This document shows, piece after piece, positions 1 through 7,186 of a stretch of DNA of 11,523 nt; position 1 is the stretch's first letter, and each line of letters begins with the position of its first letter. The position numbers and the translations under genes were made by a program. Origin of the DNA: an uncultured Roseateles sp. (GTDB taxonomy: Bacteria; Pseudomonadota; Gammaproteobacteria; Burkholderiales; Burkholderiaceae). A model generated the notes under the pieces. It worked only from the letters and a program-made list of their open reading frames with translations, ran no database searches and was not told the DNA's origin. Location of the stretch: contig CAMLKW010000143.1 in assembly GCA_946480605.1 (NCBI GenBank), positions 1 through 11,523 on the forward strand. Direction: 5' to 3'.

Positions 1-3000
1 GCGGATGCCGCCACCACGCTGTCGGGCGCCATCACCGGCGCCGGCGGCCTGGCCAAGGCCGGCCAGGCCGCGCTGACACTGTCCGGCACCAGCAGCTACA
101 GCGGCAGCACCACGGTGCAGGCCGGCCGCCTGCAGGTCACCGGCGCGCTGGACGGCACGGACGACGTGAGCGTCGCCAGCGGCGCCACGCTGGCCGGCAC
201 CGGCAGCATAGGCACGGCGGCCAGCAACGGCCTGGTCATCGTGCAGTCCGGCGGCATTCTGGCGCCGGGACTCGGCGCCAGCAGCACCGGCACGCTGACG
301 CTGAAGAACGGGCTGACGCTGCAGGGCGGCGCCCAGTTGGTGGCCGAGGTGCGCGGCGCCACCGCCGGCAGCGGCTACGACCAGGTGGTCGTGCTGGGCG
401 GCGTCAACCTGAACAGCGGCACGCTGACGGTCGACCTGGGCAGCTACACGCCCGCCTCCAGCGAGGCCTGGCGGGTGATCGACAACGACGGCAGCGATGC
501 TTTCCTGAACACCTTCAACGGCCTGGCCGAGGGCGGGCAGATCACGGCCGGCCGCACGCTGCAGGTCAGCTACGTCGGCGGCACCGGCAACGACCTGGTG
601 CTGACCGTGCAGAACAGCGCGCCCACCGTGGCCAACGCGCTGACCGCGCAGGCCGCGGCGGAGGACGGCGCCTTCAGCTTCACCGTGCCCGCGGACGCCT
701 TTGCCGATGCGGACACCGGCGACACGCTGAGCTACACGGCCACCCTGACCAGCGGCGCGGCGTTGCCGGCCTGGCTGAGCTTCAATGCCGCGACACGGAG
801 CTTCAGCGGCACACCGGGCAGCGGCGACATCGGCGCGATCAGCGTGCGGGTCACCGCCACCGACGGGAGCGGCGCCAGCGCCTTCAGCGATTTCACGCTG
901 ACGGTGGCCAACACCAACGATGCACCCACGGTCGCCAACGCACTGGCGGCCCAGTCGGCCACCGAGGATGGTGTGTTCGGTTTCACCGTGCCGGCCAACA
1001 CCTTTGCCGACGCGGATGCCGGCGACACGCTGAGCTACGGCGCCACGCTGGCCAGCGGCGCCGCACTGCCTGCCTGGCTGAACTTCGACGCCGCCACGCG
1101 CAGCTTCAGCGGCACGCCGGCCAACGGCGATGTCGGCGCGATCAGCGTGCGCGTCACCGCCACCGATGGCAGCGGCGCCAGCACATCCAGCAGCTTCACG
1201 CTGACGGTCGCCAACACCAACGATGCCCCGACCAGCAAGGCCATCGCTGCGCAGTCGGCCGCCGAGGGCAATGCCTTCGGCTTCACGCTGCCGGCCGACA
1301 GCTTCAGCGACGTGGATGCCGGCGACGCGCTGACCTACACCGCCACGCAGGCCGATGGCGCGGCGCTGCCGGCCTGGTTGAGCTTCGACGCCGCCACGCG
1401 CACGTTCAGTGGCACGCCGCTGAACGGCGATGCGGGCAGCATCACCGTGAAGGTGACCGCCACCGACACCAGCGATGCCAGCGCCTCCAGCAGCTTCACG
1501 CTGACCGTGGCCGACACCAACGACGCGCCGACCGTCGCCAACGCGCTGGTGGCCCAGTCGGCCATCGAGGGCGGCGCCTTCGGCTTCACCGTGCCCGCCA
1601 ACACCTTCGTCGATGCCGATGCCGGCGACTCGCTGAGCTACGCCGCCACGCGGGCCGACGGCGCGCCGCTGCCGGCCTGGCTGAGCTTCGATGCCGCCAC
1701 GCGCAGCTTCAGCGGCACGCCGTCCAGCGGCGATGTCGGTGCGGTCAGCCTGCGCGTCATCGCCACCGACCGCAGCGGCGCCAGCGCCGCCAGCGATTTC
1801 ATGCTGACCGTGGCCAACCTCAATGAAGCGCCCACCGTCGCCAACGCCATCGCCGCGCAGACGGCCACCGAGGATGCTGCCTTCAGCTTCACGCTGCCGG
1901 CCAACACCTTCGACGACGCCGATGCCGGCGACACGCTGAGCTACAGCGCCACGCTGGCCAGCGGTGCGGCGCTGCCGGCCTGGCTGAGCTTCAACGCCGC
2001 CACGCGCAGTTTCAGCGGCACACCGGCCAATGGCGACGTCGGCACGATCGCCGTGCGTGTGACTGCCACCGACGGCAGCGGCGCCAGCGCCTCCGGTGAC
2101 TTCTCGCTTGCCATCGCCAACGCCAACGACGCCCCCGCCGGCAGCGCCATCGCTGCGCAAGTCGCCAGCGAGGACAGCGCCTTCAGCTTCACGCTGCCGG
2201 CCGACAGCTTCATCGACGTGGATGCCGGCGACTCGCTGAGCTACGCCGCCACGCTGGCCAGCGGCGCGGCACTGCCGGCCTGGCTGAGCTTCAATGCGGC
2301 CACGCGCAGTTTCAGCGGCACGCCGGCCAACAGCGACGTCGGTGCGATCAGCGTGCGCGTCACCGCCACCGACCGCAGCGGCGCCAGCGCCGTCAGCAGC
2401 TTCACGCTGACGGTGGCCAACACCAACGACGTGCCCACGCTGGCCAATCCCCTCGTCGCGCCGGATGCCACGGCGAAGGATGCCTTCAGCTTCACGGTGC
2501 CTGCCAACACCTTCGCCGACGTCGATGCCGGCGACTCGCTGAGCTACACCGCCTCGCTGGCCAGCGGCGCCGCCCTGCCGGCCTGGCTGAGCTTCAACGC
2601 CGCCACGCGCACCTTCTCCGGCACACCGTCCAACGGCGATGCTGGCGTGATGGTCGTGCGCGTGACCGCCACCGACGGCAGCAATGCCAGCGCGTCCGCG
2701 AGCTTCGCGCTGACGGTCAGCGCCGTGCCAGAGCCGCAGCTGCCCGACCCGCCGCAACCACCCGCGCCACCACTGCTGCCCACATTCGCGCTACCCCCGT
2801 CCACCCTTCCGGACGTCTCCACCGGGGCGGCGCCGATCAGCTTCCTGAGCGAGGTCGGGTACGGCAACGACCTCGGGCGCCAGCTGTCGGGCAACGACGG
2901 CGTGTTCGCGCCGTCACCGCCGCCCACACCGCCAGCACCGCAGCCGGCCGGCACGGGCTCAGGCCAGCCGCTGCCGCTGTCCTCGCAGGGGCAGGAGCGC

Positions 3001-3498
3001 GGACCGCAGCCGACTGGCCAGCTCTCGCCAGGTGCCAACCCATCGGGCTCGCCGCTGTCGGTCATCCCCGACGTAGGCGACTACCGCATCGACGCAGGAT
3101 CCGTTCTGAGCATCCTGCTGCCGCCCAACCTCTACACCCACACCGCGGCCGACGCCGCCGTCACCATCGAACTCCGTCTGGAGAACGGCCAGCCGCTGCC
3201 GGCCTGGCTGCGCTTCGACCCGCGCACCAAGATGCTGACCGGCCAGCCGCCCGCCGGCATGACGGGCCGGCTGAGCATCGAGATCATCGTGCGCGACTCC
3301 CGGGGGAATCAGGCCAGCTCGCAACTGGAGATCGACGTGCAGCGGGCGCGGAGCCCGGGCGCCGAGCTGCGACAGGATGCGCGACCCGGCCTCAGCGAGC
3401 AGTTGCGCTCCGCCCACCTGCAGCAGCGCGGCTCGCTCGGCGAGCGGCTGGCCGCGGCGCCCCGCGCTGAGCGCGGCGGCGCCTCGCAGCGCGGATGA
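1..3498 (+). CDS. Large repeat adhesin-like protein (putative Ig / cadherin-like repeats), 5' partial
   Basis: The frame is open from base 1, so the N-terminus lies outside the window; 1165 residues are visible, ending at TGA 3496-3498. Residues 1 to about 205 look like an autotransporter passenger: an autotransporter-associated beta-strand repeat at the start (LSGAITGAGGLAKAG, then SSYSGSTTVQAG), then Gly/Thr/Val-rich beta-helix-like sequence. Residues 207-908 are seven tandem ~100-residue modules with the He_PIG/CADG signature (LPAWLSF, ATRSFSGTP, VRVTATD, FTLTVANTND). Residues about 910-1020 are a Pro/Gly/Ser-rich linker. Residues about 1021-1117 form an eighth, diverged module (LPAWLRFD, MLTGQPP). 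The last ~48 residues are Arg/Ala/Gln-rich. I see no autotransporter barrel, no RTX nonapeptides and no LPXTG. The protein is probably exported and acts at the cell surface in adhesion or matrix binding; this is inferred from domain type. Its stop overlaps the next start, so it is probably co-expressed with the fusion-protein and M50 genes. Confidence 0.85.
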   Translation, partial: ADAATTLSGAITGAGGLAKAGQAALTLSGTSSYSGSTTVQAGRLQVTGALDGTDDVSVASGATLAGTGSIGTAASNGLVIVQSGGILAPGLGASSTGTLTLKNGLTLQGGAQLVAEVRGATAGSGYDQVVVLGGVNLNSGTLTVDLGSYTPASSEAWRVIDNDGSDAFLNTFNGLAEGGQITAGRTLQVSYVGGTGNDLVLTVQNSAPTVANALTAQAAAEDGAFSFTVPADAFADADTGDTLSYTATLTSGAALPAWLSFNAATRSFSGTPGSGDIGAISVRVTATDGSGASAFSDFTLTVANTNDAPTVANALAAQSATEDGVFGFTVPANTFADADAGDTLSYGATLASGAALPAWLNFDAATRSFSGTPANGDVGAISVRVTATDGSGASTSSSFTLTVANTNDAPTSKAIAAQSAAEGNAFGFTLPADSFSDVDAGDALTYTATQADGAALPAWLSFDAATRTFSGTPLNGDAGSITVKVTATDTSDASASSSFTLTVADTNDAPTVANALVAQSAIEGGAFGFTVPANTFVDADAGDSLSYAATRADGAPLPAWLSFDAATRSFSGTPSSGDVGAVSLRVIATDRSGASAASDFMLTVANLNEAPTVANAIAAQTATEDAAFSFTLPANTFDDADAGDTLSYSATLASGAALPAWLSFNAATRSFSGTPANGDVGTIAVRVTATDGSGASASGDFSLAIANANDAPAGSAIAAQVASEDSAFSFTLPADSFIDVDAGDSLSYAATLASGAALPAWLSFNAATRSFSGTPANSDVGAISVRVTATDRSGASAVSSFTLTVANTNDVPTLANPLVAPDATAKDAFSFTVPANTFADVDAGDSLSYTASLASGAALPAWLSFNAATRTFSGTPSNGDAGVMVVRVTATDGSNASASASFALTVSAVPEPQLPDPPQPPAPPLLPTFALPPSTLPDVSTGAAPISFLSEVGYGNDLGRQLSGNDGVFAPSPPPTPPAPQPAGTGSGQPLPLSSQGQERGPQPTGQLSPGANPSGSPLSVIPDVGDYRIDAGSVLSILLPPNLYTHTAADAAVTIELRLENGQPLPAWLRFDPRTKMLTGQPPAGMTGRLSIEIIVRDSRGNQASSQLEIDVQRARSPGAELRQDARPGLSEQLRSAHLQQRGSLGERLAAAPRAERGGASQRG
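619..2727 (+). repeat. Seven tandem ~300-bp repeats encoding He_PIG/CADG modules
   Basis: Repeat units begin with the Ala-Pro-Thr codons (Val-Pro-Thr in the last) at 619, 922, 1225, 1525, 1828, 2131 and 2431. Unit lengths are 303, 303, 300, 303, 303 and 300 bp, followed by the last unit of about 294 bp. The one-codon shortening in units 3 and 6 falls near the unit start, where 'VANAL' is replaced by a shorter 'SKAI' or 'GSAI' form. Conservation is high at DNA level as well, for example in the segments coding GDTLSY and LPAWLSF. That fits expansion by duplication or homogenisation by recombination. Units 3 and 6 also share 'LPADSF.DVDAGD', whereas units 2, 4, 5 and 7 carry 'PANTF', so a three-unit higher-order pattern is possible. 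Confidence 0.9.
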
Positions 3499-4892
3499 GC
3501 GGCGCCCAGCAGGCACTGGCGGCCCCCGCACCGCAGGGCGCGGCCGATCCGCTGGTCCAGCTGCTGGACCTGGCCCACCAGGCACGCTCGGCGCACAGCC
3601 GCGACGAGCTGGCCTTTCTGCTGCTGAACGACAGCCACCGCCTGCTGGCCTACCGGCAGGCCGCGCTGTGGCTGGACGGCACCGGCCTGCGCGGCCTGTC
3701 CGGCGTCATGGAGCCCGACCCCAACGCGCCGTATGCGCAGTGGCTGCGCAGACTGTGCGCGCACCTGTACGCGACGCATCGCGAGGCCGGGCTCCTCGCC
3801 ATCGATCGCCGGCAACTGCCCGAGGTGCTTGCTGAAGCGTGGTCGGACTGGCTGCCCGTTGAGGGCCTGTGGCTGCCCGTGCCGGGCGAGGCCGGCCAGC
3901 CAGCGGCCGGCGGCCTGCTGCTGGCACTGGACCAGCCTTGTCCGCCGGCTGCCTGGCCGCTGCTGCAGGAATGGCTGCACGTGTGGGCGCACGCCTGGCG
4001 CGGCCTGGACCGGCCGCAGGCCTGGTGGCGCGCGCTGCTGCGCCGCGACCCGCCCGCGCTGGGCGGCGCGCCGCGGCCTGTCTGGTGGCGGCGCCGGCCG
4101 GTGCAGGTGGCGCTGGCGCTGGCTGTGCTGATGCTGGTGCCGGTGCGCCTGACGGTGCTTGCGCCGGCCGAGCTGGTGGCGGCCGACGCCGCCGTCGTGC
4201 GCGCACCGCTGGACGGCGTCATCGAGGGCTTCCAGGTGCAGCCCAACCAGGCGGTCACGCGCGGTCAGGTGCTGTTCAATTTCGACGAGGCGCCCATCGC
4301 CAGCCGGCTGGACGTGGCACGCCAGGCGCTGGCCACCGCCGAGGTGGAGTACCGCCAGGTTGCGCAACTGGCGCTCTCGGACGCGCGAGCCAAGGGCCAG
4401 CTCGCGGCCGTGCAGGGGCGCATCGAGGAGAAGCGCGCCGAGGCCGAATTCCTGGAAGACCAGTTCAAGCGCTCGCGTGTCGAGTCGCCGCGCGACGGCG
4501 TGGCCATCTTCGACGACCCGTCCGAATGGGCCGGCCGGCCGGTGCACACCGGCGAGCGCATCCTGCGCGTGGTCGACCCGCACCAGGTCGAGATCGAGGC
4601 CTGGCTGCCGGTGGGCGACGCGCTGCCGCTGCCCGACGGCGCACCGCTGAAGCTCTACCTCGCCGCGACGCCGCTGGAGCCCGTCACGGCCACGCTGCGC
4701 TACATGGCCCACGACGCCGTGCAGCGCCCCGACGGCAGCTACGCCTACCGGGTGCGCGCGCGGCTGGATGCGCCCACCCCGCACCGCATCGGCCTGAAGG
4801 GCACGGGCCGCGTGCAGGCGGGCTGGGTGCCGCTGGCCTACTGGGTGCTGCGCCGGCCGCTGGCCATCGCGCGCCAGTATCTGGCCCTTTGA
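3495..4892 (+). CDS. HlyD-family membrane fusion protein with a cytoplasmic N-terminal domain
   Basis: The 465-residue protein starts at an ATG that overlaps the upstream stop (ATGA, 3495-3498), implying translational coupling. Residues 1 to about 195 are a soluble domain rich in Leu and Trp with a GAF-like look (ELAFLLLNDSHRLLAYRQAALWL, then VEGLWLPVPG and GGLLLALD); the GAF assignment is tentative. After the basic patch WWRRRP comes one membrane segment at about 203-222. The periplasmic part has a first lipoyl-like half (VRAPLDGVIEGFQVQPNQAV, from about 235), a short alpha-helical hairpin (about 265-330, SRLDVARQALATAEVEYRQ and VQGRIEEKRAEAEFLEDQF), and a second half (ESPRDGVAIFDD, then GERILRVVDP) leading to a beta-barrel-like domain. 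Family members bridge inner and outer membranes in type I secretion or efflux. A fused cytoplasmic sensor-like domain is uncommon. No ABC ATPase is adjacent; the downstream partner is an M50/HlyD fusion. Confidence 0.85.
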   Translation: MSGAQQALAAPAPQGAADPLVQLLDLAHQARSAHSRDELAFLLLNDSHRLLAYRQAALWLDGTGLRGLSGVMEPDPNAPYAQWLRRLCAHLYATHREAGLLAIDRRQLPEVLAEAWSDWLPVEGLWLPVPGEAGQPAAGGLLLALDQPCPPAAWPLLQEWLHVWAHAWRGLDRPQAWWRALLRRDPPALGGAPRPVWWRRRPVQVALALAVLMLVPVRLTVLAPAELVAADAAVVRAPLDGVIEGFQVQPNQAVTRGQVLFNFDEAPIASRLDVARQALATAEVEYRQVAQLALSDARAKGQLAAVQGRIEEKRAEAEFLEDQFKRSRVESPRDGVAIFDDPSEWAGRPVHTGERILRVVDPHQVEIEAWLPVGDALPLPDGAPLKLYLAATPLEPVTATLRYMAHDAVQRPDGSYAYRVRARLDAPTPHRIGLKGTGRVQAGWVPLAYWVLRRPLAIARQYLAL

Positions 4893-4896
4893 TTTG

Positions 4897-6993
4897 ATGG
4901 CCACGCTGCCGCCGCTGCGCGAGGAACTGGCCCTGCACCCCGGCTCGCGCGGGCCACAGGGCCAGCCCGGCTGGACGCTGCACGACCCCGTGCGCAACCA
5001 GTTCTTCCAGATCGACTGGCCCAGCTTCGAGCTGCTGAGCCGCTGGCACCTGGGTGCGCCCGAGGCTGTGCTGGCTGCCGTGCGCGCCGAGACCACGCTG
5101 GCGGTGGCCGAGGGCGACCTGGAGCGGCTGCTGGAGTTTCTCCAGCTCAACCAGCTGCTGATGCCCCGCAGCGGCCAGGCCCGCGAACTGGCGCGCCGCA
5201 AGCAGGCCCGGCATGGCGGCACCTGGACCTGGCTGCTGCACCACTACCTGTTCTTCCGCGTGCCGCTGCTGCGCCCCGATGCGCTGCTGGACCGGCTGGC
5301 GCCGCGTCTGGGCTGGCTGTACGGCAAGACCTTTCTGTGGTTGACGGTCGCGGCCGGGCTGCTCGGGCTGGGCGGTGTCTCGCGCCAGTGGGATGCCTAT
5401 GCCGGCACGCTGGTGGACCTGTTCACCTGGCAGGGCTTCGTTGCCTACGGCGTGGCCCTGGTGGCCGTGAAGGCCGTGCACGAGTTCCTGCACGGCGTCA
5501 CCGCCAAGCGCTACGGCTGCCGCGTGCCGACCATGGGCGTGGCGCTGATGGTGCTGTGGCCGGTGGCCTATACGGACACCACCGAGGTCTGGAAGCTGCC
5601 CGACGCCCGCCGGCGCATGGCGGTGGCCGGCGCGGGCATCTGCGCCGAGCTGGCCATCGCGGCCTGGGCCACGCTGGCCTGGGTCATGTTGCCCGACGGT
5701 GCGCTGCGTACCGTGGCCTTTCTGCTGTCCAGCACGACGTGGATCTCCACGCTGCTGGTCAACGCCAGCCCCTTCATGCGTTTCGACGGCTACTTCCTGC
5801 TGTCCGATGCGCTGGACATGCCCAACCTGCACGCCCGCTCGTTCGCGCTGGCGCGCTGGCGGCTGCGCGAATGGCTGTTTGCGCTCGGCGAGCCGGCGCC
5901 CGAGTCGCTGCCGCCGCGCCGCGTGCGCTGGCTGGTGGCGTTCGCCTGGGCCACCTGGATCTACCGGCTGTTGCTTTTCATCGGCATCGCGGTGCTGGTC
6001 TACCACTTCGTCGTCAAAGCCATCGGCATCCTGCTGTTCGTCGTTGAGGTGGCCTGGTTTATCGCGTCGCCGCTGTGGAGCGAACTGCGCGCCTGGTGGC
6101 AGCGCCGCGCGCGCATCCGCCGCGGCCGGCGGCTGGCGCTGCTGGCCGGGGCAGGCGGCCTGCTGGCGCTGCTGCTGGTGCCGCTGCCGGGCCGCATCAC
6201 CGGCATGGGCCTGCTGCAGCCGGCCGAGCAGCTGACGCTGTACGCGCCGGCCGGCGCCCGCGTCACGGCGCTGCCGTTCAAGCCGGGCGACGCCGTGCCG
6301 GCCGGCGCGGTGCTGTTCGAGGTGGATTCGCCGGCGTTGCGGCTGCGCACGCAGCAGACGGCGGCTCGCGTGGCCGGCGTGCAGGGGCAGATATCCGCCT
6401 CGGCCTTCGACGCCGAGCAGCGACGCGACTGGCGGCTGGCTGCCGAACAGCTGCGCAGCCGCCGCGCCGAGGCGCAGACCGTGACCGCCGACGCGCAGCG
6501 CTACGCGCCGGTGGCACCGTTCGCGGGCCGCTTCGTCGATGCCGACCCCGACCTGCGCCCCGGTGACTGGGTGGCGCGGGACGAGGTGATGGGCCGGCTG
6601 GTCGGCACCGGCGCGCGCCAGGTGGTCACCTACGTCGACGAGAAGGACGTGCGGCGCATCGCCGTCGGCGACCGCGGGCTGTTCGTCGTCGATGCGGTGT
6701 ATGGCCCGGCGCTGCGGCTGCGCGTGAAGGCCATCGAGCGCGACGCCACGCGCACACTGAACGAGCGCCTGCTGGCCAGCCACCTGGGCGGCCAGGTGCT
6801 GGTGCGCGAGCAGGGCGCGGGTCTGGTGCCGGAGGCGGCGGTGTTCCGCGTCGTGCTGGAGACGGCGGGCGGGCGGGACCATGCCTCGCAGAGCTGGCGT
6901 GGCTGGGTGGTCATGGACGCGCGGCCCGAGCCGCTGCTGCAGCGCTTCGCCCGCCAGGCGCTGAGCGTTTTCTGGCGCGAAGCGGGGTTCTGA
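4897..6993 (+). CDS. M50-family zinc metalloprotease fused to a HlyD-like periplasmic domain
   Basis: 698 residues from ATG 4897; a TTG directly before it (4894) is possible but adds one residue. The start lies 4 nt after the previous stop with no clear ribosome site, so coupling is likely. Residues 1 to about 95 resemble a small PqqD/RRE-type winged helix (HDPVRNQFFQIDWPSFELL, then LERLLEFLQLNQLLMP). From about 140 to 390 there are several hydrophobic segments. They hold the zinc-protease motif HEFLH (195-199) in a helix and the second S2P/M50 motif NASPFMRFDGY (289-299; Asp297 is the expected third metal ligand). Another membrane segment sits at about 415-433. Residues from about 437 form a lipoyl-like/HlyD module (GLLQPAEQLTLYAPAGARV, then PLAPFAGRF-like VAPFAGRF and GDWVARDEVMGRLVG), probably periplasmic. 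Known relatives (the YydH-like putative peptide zinc metalloprotease group) occur with peptide or protein export systems. Substrate is unknown; the giant repeat protein of the same operon is the obvious candidate. Confidence 0.88.
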   Translation: MATLPPLREELALHPGSRGPQGQPGWTLHDPVRNQFFQIDWPSFELLSRWHLGAPEAVLAAVRAETTLAVAEGDLERLLEFLQLNQLLMPRSGQARELARRKQARHGGTWTWLLHHYLFFRVPLLRPDALLDRLAPRLGWLYGKTFLWLTVAAGLLGLGGVSRQWDAYAGTLVDLFTWQGFVAYGVALVAVKAVHEFLHGVTAKRYGCRVPTMGVALMVLWPVAYTDTTEVWKLPDARRRMAVAGAGICAELAIAAWATLAWVMLPDGALRTVAFLLSSTTWISTLLVNASPFMRFDGYFLLSDALDMPNLHARSFALARWRLREWLFALGEPAPESLPPRRVRWLVAFAWATWIYRLLLFIGIAVLVYHFVVKAIGILLFVVEVAWFIASPLWSELRAWWQRRARIRRGRRLALLAGAGGLLALLLVPLPGRITGMGLLQPAEQLTLYAPAGARVTALPFKPGDAVPAGAVLFEVDSPALRLRTQQTAARVAGVQGQISASAFDAEQRRDWRLAAEQLRSRRAEAQTVTADAQRYAPVAPFAGRFVDADPDLRPGDWVARDEVMGRLVGTGARQVVTYVDEKDVRRIAVGDRGLFVVDAVYGPALRLRVKAIERDATRTLNERLLASHLGGQVLVREQGAGLVPEAAVFRVVLETAGGRDHASQSWRGWVVMDARPEPLLQRFARQALSVFWREAGF

Positions 6994-7016
6994 ACCCGGC
7001 TGGCCTGCAAAGCAGA

Positions 7017-7049
7017 AAAGCCCCGCCGGCCAGTGACCTGCGGGGCTTT
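7017..7049. terminator. Intrinsic terminator, probably bidirectional
   Basis: Arms AAAGCCCCGC (7017-7026) and GCGGGGCTTT (7040-7049) pair perfectly over 10 bp around a 13-nt loop. On the minus strand, where it ends the tRNA transcript 7 nt past the CCA end, the stem is followed by a T-rich tail (TTTTCTGCTTT). On the plus strand the tail is weaker (CTTTCATGTTT), but the site sits 23 nt after the M50 gene stop and would end that operon as well. Confidence 0.82.
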
Positions 7050-7055
7050 CATGTT

Positions 7056-7132
<77 letters not shown>

Positions 7133-7142
7133 TGAGCCCGCC

Positions 7143-7172
7143 ATTCTAAGCGAGTTTTTTCGGGGCTGGCAA
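7143..7172 (-). promoter_or_regulatory. Sigma70-type promoter of the tRNA gene
   Basis: Read on the minus strand: a -35 box TTGCCA (7172-7167), an 18-bp spacer, and a -10 box TAGAAT (7148-7143), each matching 5 of 6 consensus bases. The first tRNA base lies 10 nt downstream of the -10 box, so only a very short leader would be made. The promoter sits within the 54-bp gap after the esterase gene stop, giving the tRNA its own transcription unit. Confidence 0.75.
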
Positions 7173-7186
7173 CAAGATCTGAAAAA

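Noticed and set aside
619..2727. CRISPR or mobile-repeat interpretation of the tandem repeats
   Set aside because: The repeats are in-frame 300/303-bp protein modules without spacers; they code for He_PIG domains.
3309..5222. 637-codon antisense ORF across the fusion-protein gene
   Set aside because: It has shadow-frame composition with no recognisable domain, and it spans the junctions of three sense genes.
4684..6882. 732-codon antisense ORF across the M50 gene
   Set aside because: It is low-complexity His/Gln/Arg/Ala-rich sequence typical of a GC-rich shadow frame, and the sense strand has clear M50 and HlyD motifs.
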